Positions 8,170-14,171 of a stretch of DNA of 14,171 bases are shown piece by piece. The translations under genes were made by a program, and so were the position numbers. The notes beneath the pieces were generated by a model. It was not told where the DNA came from and did not search any database. It worked only from the letters and a program-made list of their open reading frames with translations. The DNA is from DATJQF01 sp035505995 (GTDB taxonomy: Bacteria; Bacteroidota; Bacteroidia; Bacteroidales; FEN-979), in the NCBI GenBank assembly GCA_035505995.1, contig DATJQF010000258.1, positions 1 to 14,171 of the forward strand. The letters are read 5' to 3'. The stretch's first letter is position 1, and the number at the start of each line of letters is the position of its first letter.

Positions 8170-9384
8170 TTAATCCGGCGAACCGGACCCGTTTTTTTCC
8201 CCTGGAACCGGTTTTTTCCGGAACAGGTCGAGGAGGATCAGCGTGGTGAATCCGAAGACTACGGCAAAAATGATCCCGAGGACCACACTGCCCACCAGGT
8301 ACTGAACCAGGTTTTGCTTCACCCAGTGAAGGGTGATCCCCGCAGAGTAATTCACGTGCGCCGTGCTGAGGCCTAACACCCAGCCTCCGGTAATATAACT
8401 CAGAAGAAGGATCAGCGGCAGGATAGGGGGGATGCTGATATTGGCCGCCGCGACGGTCACGAACTTGTTAAGCTTCAGGAAATGAGCGGTGCTGAACGCG
8501 ATCACCATCTGCCAGCCCCAGAAGGGAGTCGCCCCGATAAAAGTCCCGACCGCCACCGACCAGGCCAGGCGGGTGTTGGAATCGGTGCTGTTAATGATAT
8601 ATTCCCGGATGAAACCGCGGATGGATTTTTTTTTCAGCCCTTTGGCGAACAAAAACGGCCTCACCCAGAGCAGGGCCATCAGCACCAGGAGCGTGTTGAC
8701 TGCGCTGACGCGTGCGAAATCAGTGAATTTCCTGAAATGGGAAACCCGTTCCTCCCGGGGAGCATAATACACCCTTACGGGGACCGGAATGATGTTCACA
8801 TTGCGCCAGGCCAGCCGCACCAGCACTTCCACCTCGAATTCAAATTTGCGTGTATGGAAACGGATCTCGCTCATATCTTCCAGCGGGTACAGGCGGAATC
8901 CCGATTGCACATCCGGGATCCGGAGACCGGTTTCCACCCGGAACCAGAAAATCGAGAATTTGTGACCGAAATGGCTGGACCCGGGAATCCCTTCCTGCTC
9001 CATATTGCGGGCGCCGATGATCAACGAACCCGGCTCTTTTTCCACCGCGTCAATAAATAAAGGCAGGTCTTCCGGGTAATGCTGGCCGTCCGAGTCGAGG
9101 GTGACGGCATACCGGAATCCCATTTCCGCCGCCTTTTTGAAACCGAGCCGCAACGCATTCCCTTTCCCGGTATTTTTTGCGACCGTGATGACCCGGATAC
9201 CCCTGATCCCGTCAAGGATCTCCGCCGTGCGGTCAGTGGAGCCGTCATTCACCACCAGGATATCCCCGGTAAATTCCTGCACCCTTCCGATGATCTCCTC
9301 CAGCGTCCGATCATTGTTATAGGTAGGAACAATGACACAACATTTCAGGTCGGAAAATTTCTGCCTGGTTTCGGATGCACTCAT
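8170..9384 (-). CDS. GT2-family glycosyltransferase with C-terminal DUF2062 membrane domain
   Basis: 404 residues from the ATG at 9384. A further in-frame TTG at 9432 lies upstream of the predicted promoter box (9421-9428), so it is not used here. Residues about 14-245 are a GT-A fold of family 2, resembling dolichol/polyprenyl-phosphate sugar synthases: VIVPTYNN (17-24), VNDGSTD (45-51), and the metal-binding DSDGQH (97-102), then VQSGFRLY near 159-166. Residues about 256-389 match DUF2062, with GTFIGATPFWGW (280-291) and several hydrophobic segments (for example ISIPPILPLILLLSY and VVLGIIFAVVFGF) that anchor the enzyme in the inner membrane. The tail is charged and short. It is the first gene of the minus-strand operon and probably puts a sugar on a lipid carrier or on the lipid product. 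Donor and acceptor cannot be read from the sequence. Confidence 0.88.
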   Translation of the reverse strand: MSASETRQKFSDLKCCVIVPTYNNDRTLEEIIGRVQEFTGDILVVNDGSTDRTAEILDGIRGIRVITVAKNTGKGNALRLGFKKAAEMGFRYAVTLDSDGQHYPEDLPLFIDAVEKEPGSLIIGARNMEQEGIPGSSHFGHKFSIFWFRVETGLRIPDVQSGFRLYPLEDMSEIRFHTRKFEFEVEVLVRLAWRNVNIIPVPVRVYYAPREERVSHFRKFTDFARVSAVNTLLVLMALLWVRPFLFAKGLKKKSIRGFIREYIINSTDSNTRLAWSVAVGTFIGATPFWGWQMVIAFSTAHFLKLNKFVTVAAANISIPPILPLILLLSYITGGWVLGLSTAHVNYSAGITLHWVKQNLVQYLVGSVVLGIIFAVVFGFTTLILLDLFRKKPVPGEKNGSGSPD

Positions 9385-9420
9385 TATCAAGGGGTACCGG
9401 TATGAGGGTTTGTTTGTAGG

Positions 9421-9428
9421 CAAATGTA
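9421..9428 (-). promoter_or_regulatory. Putative Bacteroidota -7 box of the minus-strand operon
   Basis: The minus strand reads TACATTTG here, an exact match to the TAnnTTTG consensus of the Bacteroidota housekeeping sigma factor. A start of transcription near 9414 would leave a leader of about 30 nt before the ATG at 9384. No clean TTTG -33 element lies 19-21 nt upstream; only GTTCGG is nearby. The box also supports starting translation at 9384 rather than at an upstream TTG. Confidence 0.5.
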
Positions 9429-9441
9429 GCAAAAATCCCGC

Positions 9442-9470
9442 ATCCGGCCGAACTCCCCGGGTCGCCGGAT
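9442..9470. repeat. 7-bp inverted repeat between divergent promoters (possible operator)
   Basis: ATCCGGC (9442-9448) and GCCGGAT (9464-9470) are perfect inverted arms separated by 15 bases. The repeat lies between the two outward-facing -7 boxes and covers the places where both -33 elements should be, so a dimeric regulator bound here could control both transcripts. The hexamers CCGGAT and ATCCGG are common in this window, so chance is a real alternative. No regulator gene lies in the window. Confidence 0.25.
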
Positions 9471-9475
9471 TTTGG

Positions 9476-9483
9476 TAATTTTG
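9476..9483 (+). promoter_or_regulatory. Putative Bacteroidota -7 box upstream of rSAM-2
   Basis: TAATTTTG matches TAnnTTTG exactly. Transcription would begin near 9490, leaving a leader of about 36 nt before the ATG at 9526. The -33 region (about 9449-9456) has no TTTG, so the promoter would be weak or need an activator. Confidence 0.45.
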
Positions 9484-9525
9484 ATCCTGATTTTACACCG
9501 CAGAATCCTCAGATCCCGCTGATCG

Positions 9526-10866
9526 ATGAAGATCCTCCTCATCAACCCGCCCCGCTCCCCGGAGAACAACATCCTGAAATATGCCCCGGCGGAAGCCCGG
9601 CCTTTCATCCATAAAAAGCTGATCGGTCCGCCGCTGGGACTGCTCACGATAGCCGCAGCGGTCAGGGATCATGAGGTGACGGTTTTCGACCTGAAAGGGG
9701 AGTATGATCTCCATCCCGCGACCCCGGCTCTGCCCGAAGTGGTTACCATGCTGGTAAACAAATATCAGCCGGTCCTCGTGGGTGTTACAGTGATCACTTC
9801 GGAATTCGATTATTCCGTGGAGATCTGCAGGGCGGTAAAGCGGGCCGATCCGGGAATTCTTACGGTGGCGGGAGGACTGCATGCGACCCTTTGCCCGATG
9901 GACTTCACCGATGATTCGGTGGATCTGGTTATTCCCGGTCAATGCCCCCATATTTTCCGGGAGGTGGTGCTGGCCCGGGAGGCAGGCCGCCCACCGGAGT
10001 CCGTTCCGGGGATCCTGATAAGGAAAGACGGTCTCCTGAAGCGGACCCGCGGCACTCCGCGACCCTGGGATGCGGCCGATTCCGATTACCTGGCTCCGGA
10101 CCGGCGGCACCTCGACCGCTGGATCAGCACGTATAAAGTCGGGAAGAGCCCGGATCCGAGCACGTATGTGTTCACCTCCCTCGGATGCCCTTATAAATGC
10201 ACCTTTTGCTCTATCTGGTCGCAGTTCAATGGGAAATATTATCAGCGGACGGTTGAGAGCCTGATCTCGGAGCTCAGTTCCATCGATGAATATCCGGTGG
10301 TGCGGTTCGCCGACGCGAATTCCATCGTCAACGTGGAATTCATGGAAACGCTGTTCGACCGCATCCGGGAAGCAGGGATCCGGAAGGTCTTTGTGATGGA
10401 TGTACGGGCCGATGTCGCTGCACGCCATCCCCGCCTGATCGAAAAGCTGGCGCTGGGCGGGCTGAAGGTGGTAATTTGCGGGTTCGAATCGTTCCGGGAC
10501 GAGGAGCTGAAGCAATACCGGAAAAAGTCGCCGGCTGCTGACAATGAGAAAGCCATCGAAGTGTTCGAGCGGAATGGGATCATGGTCCGCGGCAATTATG
10601 TTGTTCCGCCGGATTATGACCGGGACGATTTCAAAGCCCTGGCGGAGTATGCCGACCGGAACCGGGTAGTGTATGCAGGATATACCATCCTGTCGCCCAT
10701 GCCGGGAACCGTTTTTTATAAACAGGTGCATGACCGGATCACAGACAGGGATTACAAAAAATATAACTTCTTCAATTCCGTTATGAAGACAAGGCTTCCG
10801 TACGAAGAGTTTCACCGGGAAGTGGGGAAGCTTTGGCTGATCAGGAAGGGGACGGACGTGATCTGA
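9526..10866 (+). CDS. B12-binding-domain radical SAM enzyme (rSAM-2)
   Basis: 446 residues, full length for the class. It opens with KILLINPPRSPENN, the usual start of cobalamin-binding radical SAM proteins, followed by a Rossmann-like domain to about residue 185 (LVGVTVITSEF at 84-94, VAGGLHATLCP at 114-124). Where most relatives have GEGE, this protein has VIPGQCP (135-141). The cluster motif is LGCPYKCTFC with Cys221, Cys225 and Cys228. VICGFESFRDEELKQYRKK in the second half is typical of the radical SAM barrel, and ILSPMPGT near the end is also typical. It is the first gene of the plus-strand set, divergent from the lipid operon across 141 bases. It probably performs radical chemistry (methyl transfer, ring formation or rearrangement) on a lipid-related substrate. 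The family is firm; the reaction and substrate are unknown. The ATG is the first good start after the predicted promoter. Confidence 0.9.
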   Translation: MKILLINPPRSPENNILKYAPAEARPFIHKKLIGPPLGLLTIAAAVRDHEVTVFDLKGEYDLHPATPALPEVVTMLVNKYQPVLVGVTVITSEFDYSVEICRAVKRADPGILTVAGGLHATLCPMDFTDDSVDLVIPGQCPHIFREVVLAREAGRPPESVPGILIRKDGLLKRTRGTPRPWDAADSDYLAPDRRHLDRWISTYKVGKSPDPSTYVFTSLGCPYKCTFCSIWSQFNGKYYQRTVESLISELSSIDEYPVVRFADANSIVNVEFMETLFDRIREAGIRKVFVMDVRADVAARHPRLIEKLALGGLKVVICGFESFRDEELKQYRKKSPAADNEKAIEVFERNGIMVRGNYVVPPDYDRDDFKALAEYADRNRVVYAGYTILSPMPGTVFYKQVHDRITDRDYKKYNFFNSVMKTRLPYEEFHREVGKLWLIRKGTDVI

Positions 10867-10890
10867 TTTTTAATTTCAGATTGCAGATTG

Positions 10891-10898
10891 TATTTTTG
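10891..10898 (+). promoter_or_regulatory. Putative -7 box upstream of the GloVer/T9SS gene
   Basis: TATTTTTG matches TAnnTTTG within the 108-base gap after rSAM-2. A tandem 7-mer, CAGATTG twice (10877-10890), abuts it, and a T-run (10867-10871) lies about where a -33 element should be, without a TTTG. It would give a leader of about 70 nt before the ATG at 10975, allowing the GloVer and rSAM-3 genes to be transcribed apart from rSAM-2. Confidence 0.35.
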
Positions 10899-10974
10899 AC
10901 AGGGATTCCGTGATATCCTCTGTAAGCATTTGTGTAAATCTGTAGTGAATATTTTCAATAATCTGTACCCCGCT

Positions 10975-12357
10975 ATGAAAAAGATTTTATTCCTGTTCCC
11001 TTTTCTGACGCTCTTCCTTTCCTTTTCTGTTTTTGCCCAGTACCAGAAGCTGCATGATTTCTCTCCGCTGGAAGGATATTCCCCGCATGGCGACCTGGTG
11101 ACCGACAGCACCTGGCTCTATGGGATGACGATGGAAGGAGGAACAGGGCATCATGGAACCATCTTCAGGCTCCGGACCGATGGCACCGGCTACAAGCTCC
11201 TGTTTGAATTCAATGGCGCCAACGGCGCCGGACCGAACGGCTCCCTGGTGGTCAGCAAAGGATTCCTGTACGGGGTAACCCGGACGGGCGGGGCCTTCGA
11301 CGGGGGGGTGGTCTTCAAGCTTGATACTACGGGAAATATTTTCGAGATCCTGCACCAGTTCGTTCCCGGGAGCGATACGGGGTTCTACCCGAACGGATCC
11401 CTGCTGCTCGTGGACAGCACCGCCCTATTCGGAATGACCTCCCAGGGAGGGACCTTCGGGACGCACGGGGTGATATACACCCTCAACGCGGACGGCACCG
11501 GGTTCACAACCTTTTACGGTCCGGATCAGTCCGGCTATTGCAGGTTCGGCGACCGAATGTCCTACGTGAACGGATACCTGTACGGGATGATCTCGGAAGG
11601 CGATAACAACAGCGACCAGGGGGGGCTGTTCCGGATCCGGCGGCTGGGTTTCGGGTATTCGAACTTTTATGATTTCAGCGGTACCGATGGCGCATCCCCC
11701 ATGGGATTCCCGGTTGCTTACCGCAATAAATTATACGGACTTACCCGGAGCGGGGGTCCCGATAGTGCGGGGGTGATCTTCCGCGTATCCACCGACGGGC
11801 TTTTTTACACGATCCTGCAATCGTTCAATGCAGTGGATCCGGGCGGCTATCCGGAAGGATCACTCCTGCTGCAGGACAGTACCATCCTGTACGGAATGTC
11901 CCGGGGCGCCACGCCTGAGACCGGCTGCATGTTCAGGATCTCTCTCGACGGAACCGGATACACCCTGCTGCATACCTTTCAGCAGGGCACCGATGGATAT
12001 TACCCCGACGGAACCCCGATCCTTCTGAATCATAAACTTTACGGCATGACCGAGAAGGGAGGGAACGACGATGCCGGGGTCATCTACAGCTATTCCCTGG
12101 TCCCGCAGGGGATCGACGAGCACTCCAGGCTTCCCGAGGTGCTGGTATACCCGAACCCGGCTGTCGACCGCGTCAGGGTAAGCGCATCGGAGGAAATGAC
12201 GGACCTTTCGATACTGGACCTGAACGGAAAGATTGTCAGGGAGATCGCGAGTCCCGGTAAAACCTGCGAAGTAGATCTCGGCGGGATCTCCCGGGGACTT
12301 TATATCATCCGGCTTACCGGAAATGATTTCCGCGTCGAGCGGAAACTGGTAAAATGA
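10975..12357 (+). CDS. Secreted GloVer-repeat protein with T9SS C-terminal sorting domain
   Basis: 460 residues from the ATG at 10975. An in-frame TTG at 10930 is rejected because it would put 15 residues ahead of a textbook signal peptide. Residues 1-21 are that signal (MKK, then a hydrophobic run ending SVFA before Gln22). Residues about 49-373 hold seven repeats of roughly 51 residues, each with a YGMT.xGG-like turn followed by G-V/T-I-F-R/K-L and a strand ending in F; this matches the Gloeobacter/Verrucomicrobium (GloVer, TIGR03803-type) repeat, probably a beta-propeller. Residues about 386-460 form a type A T9SS sorting domain (VLVYPNPAVD at 390-399, ISRGLYIIRL and a KLVK end), so the protein should cross the outer membrane and be surface-attached or released. 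It lies between two radical SAM genes, and its TGA overlaps the ATG of rSAM-3 by 4 nt. The role is unknown; a binding or surface-sensing function is only a guess. Confidence 0.88.
   Translation: MKKILFLFPFLTLFLSFSVFAQYQKLHDFSPLEGYSPHGDLVTDSTWLYGMTMEGGTGHHGTIFRLRTDGTGYKLLFEFNGANGAGPNGSLVVSKGFLYGVTRTGGAFDGGVVFKLDTTGNIFEILHQFVPGSDTGFYPNGSLLLVDSTALFGMTSQGGTFGTHGVIYTLNADGTGFTTFYGPDQSGYCRFGDRMSYVNGYLYGMISEGDNNSDQGGLFRIRRLGFGYSNFYDFSGTDGASPMGFPVAYRNKLYGLTRSGGPDSAGVIFRVSTDGLFYTILQSFNAVDPGGYPEGSLLLQDSTILYGMSRGATPETGCMFRISLDGTGYTLLHTFQQGTDGYYPDGTPILLNHKLYGMTEKGGNDDAGVIYSYSLVPQGIDEHSRLPEVLVYPNPAVDRVRVSASEEMTDLSILDLNGKIVREIASPGKTCEVDLGGISRGLYIIRLTGNDFRVERKLVK
11119..12093 (+). repeat. Seven tandem GloVer units within the T9SS protein
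   Basis: Unit starts marked by YGM, YGV, FGM or YGL fall at residues 49, 99, 152, 203, 254, 306 and 356 of the 460-residue protein, giving spacings of 50, 53, 51, 51, 52 and 50. The units are alike at protein level and diverged in DNA, so they look old rather than recently expanded. The sixth unit is atypical (YGMSRGAT in place of the GG turn) and the fourth has SEGD. Seven blades fit a closed seven-bladed propeller. Confidence 0.75.
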
Positions 12358-13781
12358 GGAAACTCCTTCTCATTAACACCAATACCGAAAAAGCGCCGTA
12401 CCCGGTACCGCCGGTCGGATTGTGCATGCTGGCCTCGGCAGTTGCCTCCCGGTATGAGGTCAGATTATATGACGGCGCATTTGATGAAGGGACAGGCCTT
12501 CCTGAGATCCTCCGCACGTTTCATCCCGATTTTATCGGCTTCAGCATCCGGAATATTGACGACATCGTCATGGACCGGAATATTTATTACCCCGACGCGA
12601 TCATCCGCCGGTTTATAGAACCGGTCAAAAAGCTGACGTCCGCTCCCCTGATCCTGGGAGGCAGCGGATTCAGCATGTTTCCCGAAGAGCTGATTAAGAT
12701 CACCGGCGCCGATTGGGGCATCCGGGGGGAAGGAGAAGAGGTGCTGCCGGCCCTGCTGGAACGGATTGAAAAGGGAACCGCCCGTGACCTGCCGAGGGTC
12801 CTGACGGCTGCGGATCTAAGAACGGGTCCGGAACCGGTTTTGCTCCCGGGCGGCCGGAAGCCTTTCGCAGAGATCGACCGGTACCTTGATTTCGGACCCT
12901 ATAAGACCAAAGGCGCTTACGGCATTCAAACGAAACGCGGTTGTTCGCACGGCTGCATCTATTGCACCTATCCGGTGATCGAAGGAAAAAGCTTCCGCGC
13001 CCGGCCTGCGACGGATATCGTGGAAGAAATTCAGCAGGCTTCGGACAGGCTGGGGGATGTGACGTTCGAATTCGTCGATTCCACGTTCAATGAACCCGAG
13101 GGACATGCAGAATCGATCTGCCGGGAGATCATCCGGAGGAAAATACGTCCCCGCCTCCGGACGATGGGCATCCATCCCCGGCATGCCAGCCGGGAGCTTT
13201 TCGAACTGATGCGGGAAGCAGGCTTTGCCCAGATCGATGCCACGCCCGACAGCGCCTCCCCGGCCGTCCTGCGAAACCTGGATAAAGGGTTCGGGAGGGA
13301 GGACATCCGGAAAATGGCCCGGCTGATCCGGGAAGCGGATCTCCCCACCATGTGGTTCTTCCTTTTCGGAGGACCGGGCGAGAATGAACAGACGATCGGG
13401 GAAACACGGGCATTCATTGAAGAATATATCCATCCCGACGACCTGGTGTACCTCAATTCCGGCCTGAGGATCTATCCCAACACGCCTTTGCAGGAGATTG
13501 CCGTAAAGGAAGGAAGGATCCGGCAGGAGGACTCCCTGCTTTACCCGCCGGTCTATTACTTTTCGGAAGCATTGGGGAAGGAGGGGACCGACCGGTTGAC
13601 CCGCAGTATCTCTGAAAAGTTGCCGAACTGCCTGCCCGCGCTGGAGACCGCCCCGCCTCCGGAGATGGTGCAGGAAGCGCTGTCCATCAGGCAGCAGCAC
13701 CGATTGACCGAACCGATGTTCCGCACCCTGGTCCGGATCAGGAGGGAATGGATTAAAAACGGGAAACTTACAGTTGGATGA
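12354..13781 (+). CDS. B12-binding radical SAM enzyme of the lipid-biosynthesis/ladderane-associated type (rSAM-3)
   Basis: 475 residues. The N-terminal cobalamin-binding-type domain runs to about residue 145, with LLLINTNTEKAPYPVPPVG at the start, FIGFSIRNIDD (60-70), LILGGSGFSMFPEEL (99-113) and a canonical RGEGEE (124-129). The cluster motif is KRGCSHGCIYC with Cys197, Cys201 and Cys204. FEFVDSTFNEP, MGIHPRHASRELFELMREAG and FFLFGGPGENEQT follow as expected for the barrel. The SIRNIDD segment and overall plan remind me of the family annotated as lipid biosynthesis B12-binding/radical SAM protein, first noted beside ladderane lipid genes; this is recall, not a search result. Its ATG overlaps the stop of the GloVer gene by 4 nt, indicating translational coupling. 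The 3' end overlaps the convergent PNPOx-fold gene by 14 nt. Substrate and reaction are unknown. Confidence 0.9.
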   Translation: MRKLLLINTNTEKAPYPVPPVGLCMLASAVASRYEVRLYDGAFDEGTGLPEILRTFHPDFIGFSIRNIDDIVMDRNIYYPDAIIRRFIEPVKKLTSAPLILGGSGFSMFPEELIKITGADWGIRGEGEEVLPALLERIEKGTARDLPRVLTAADLRTGPEPVLLPGGRKPFAEIDRYLDFGPYKTKGAYGIQTKRGCSHGCIYCTYPVIEGKSFRARPATDIVEEIQQASDRLGDVTFEFVDSTFNEPEGHAESICREIIRRKIRPRLRTMGIHPRHASRELFELMREAGFAQIDATPDSASPAVLRNLDKGFGREDIRKMARLIREADLPTMWFFLFGGPGENEQTIGETRAFIEEYIHPDDLVYLNSGLRIYPNTPLQEIAVKEGRIRQEDSLLYPPVYYFSEALGKEGTDRLTRSISEKLPNCLPALETAPPPEMVQEALSIRQQHRLTEPMFRTLVRIRREWIKNGKLTVG

Positions 13782-14171
13782 GCCTTTTCGGCTGCAGCTC
13801 CGTTTCAAGGCTCCAGGTCGTGGCTACCCCGTTCTTCACCCGGAACACCGCCATATATTTCAACCCGAACTTCTCGATCCAGATCTTCAGAAAAGGTCTT
13901 GCCTCCGCCACCTCCTTTTTCAGGTCCTGATCCCGGTCCAGATTCTCCGCTTCCCCGGTGATCCTGACCTGGAAGTTTTCCGAGGAAAAGCAGAGCTCCA
14001 CTTTCGGATTCATCGACAGCTGGCGGTATACCTCCTTTAATTTGCCCACCATGAAATAGATGCCCGAATCATCCGCTTTGTGCAGCATCAGCATGCGGAC
14101 GTGCGGGACCGCACCGTCGGCCGTTGCCAGCGCAAACAGGGGATGGTCGGTCAGGAACCGGTATATTTCTT
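13768..14171 (-). CDS. Pyridoxamine 5'-phosphate oxidase-fold protein, N-terminus cut by window edge
   Basis: The reading frame stays open to the right edge, so the true start lies outside; about 133 residues are visible. An internal ATG at 14094 is not the start, because upstream codons read EIYRFLTDHPLFALATADG and then PHVRMLML, the usual opening strands of small split-barrel flavin-binding proteins of the PNPOx family. It continues with IYFMVGKLKEVYRQL, then PKVELCF, VRITGEAE, and an end KYMAVFRV followed by a tryptophan-containing strand, all in family order. Such proteins bind FMN, F420 or heme, or serve as general stress proteins; which applies cannot be told. It is convergent with rSAM-3 and overlaps its last 14 nt, so it belongs to another transcript and probably has nothing to do with the lipid locus. 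Confidence 0.8.
   Translation of the reverse strand, partial: EIYRFLTDHPLFALATADGAVPHVRMLMLHKADDSGIYFMVGKLKEVYRQLSMNPKVELCFSSENFQVRITGEAENLDRDQDLKKEVAEARPFLKIWIEKFGLKYMAVFRVKNGVATTWSLETELQPKRLIQL

Noticed and set aside
9385..9432. Upstream TTG start for the GT2-DUF2062 protein (16 extra residues)
   Set aside because: The extra residues are not part of the GT2 fold, the codon is TTG, and it lies upstream of the predicted -7 box; the ATG at 9384 is better.
9489..9498. GTGTAAAATC (minus strand) resembling GTGTAAATC at 10932-10940 in the other intergenic gap
   Set aside because: The match is too short, the copies lie in opposite orientation relative to their downstream genes, and I cannot show from two copies that it is a dispersed repeat or binding site.
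9493..10815. Long reading frame of 440 codons on the minus strand opposite rSAM-2
   Set aside because: The plus strand here has intact radical SAM motifs in family order. The antisense protein is rich in Arg, His and Pro with no domain I recognise, and its length is a side effect of codon bias in a GC-rich gene.
10930..10974. Upstream TTG start for the GloVer/T9SS protein (15 extra residues)
   Set aside because: It would bury a perfect signal peptide that starts at the ATG at 10975.
12816..13808. Minus-strand reading frame of 330 codons opposite rSAM-3
   Set aside because: It mirrors a radical SAM gene with a complete cluster motif, has low-complexity Pro/Arg/Gly composition, and overlaps the genuine PNPOx-fold gene in a different frame.
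1..14171. CRISPR arrays, tRNA or rRNA genes, insertion sequences, phage genes or attachment sites
   Set aside because: No spaced direct repeats, cloverleaf-like sequence, transposase or integrase motifs or flanking terminal repeats were seen by reading; the window is almost wholly filled by the listed genes.

Overview
The window looks like chromosomal DNA of a Bacteroidota bacterium. The evidence is a secreted protein with a C-terminal type IX secretion (T9SS) sorting domain (YPNP near its start), promoter-like TAnnTTTG boxes of the Bacteroidota type, mostly weak Shine-Dalgarno signals, and a trifunctional MMPL/acyltransferase/methyltransferase protein of a kind I know from that phylum. Coding density is very high. 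The longest gene-free stretch is 141 bases, and I see no tRNA, rRNA, CRISPR array, insertion sequence or prophage gene.

Layout. (1) Bases 1-9384, minus strand: five tightly packed genes that read as one operon. In transcription order they are a GT2 glycosyltransferase with a DUF2062 membrane tail, a 1283-residue fusion of MMPL exporter, lysophospholipid-type acyltransferase and SAM methyltransferase, a CrtI/RetSat-like FAD oxidoreductase, a membrane-anchored C45-family Ntn acyltransferase/hydrolase, and a B12-binding-type radical SAM enzyme cut by the left window edge. Junctions are 15 nt, 4 nt overlap, 11 nt overlap and 15 nt. (2) Bases 9385-9525: a divergent promoter region with one -7 box facing each way and a 7-bp inverted repeat between them. 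(3) Bases 9526-13781, plus strand: a second B12-type radical SAM enzyme, a secreted GloVer-repeat protein with a T9SS sorting domain, and a third B12-type radical SAM enzyme whose start overlaps the previous stop by 4 nt. (4) Bases 13768-14171, minus strand: a partial pyridoxamine-phosphate-oxidase-fold protein, converging on the third radical SAM gene with a 14-nt overlap.

How the parts may work together. Three radical SAM enzymes, a phytoene-desaturase-like oxidoreductase, an Ntn acyltransferase, an acyltransferase/methyltransferase fused to an MMPL-type lipid exporter, and a polyprenyl-phosphate-type glycosyltransferase suggest assembly, modification and outward transport of an unusual lipid. 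Parallels are the flexirubin/aryl-polyene clusters and the ladderane-associated clusters, which combine B12 radical SAM proteins with CrtI-like oxidoreductases. No ketosynthase, acyl carrier protein or ammonia-lyase gene lies in the window, so the product class cannot be fixed here. The minus-strand operon runs off the left edge, and the missing genes would most likely be there. The role of the surface GloVer protein between two radical SAM genes is unexplained.
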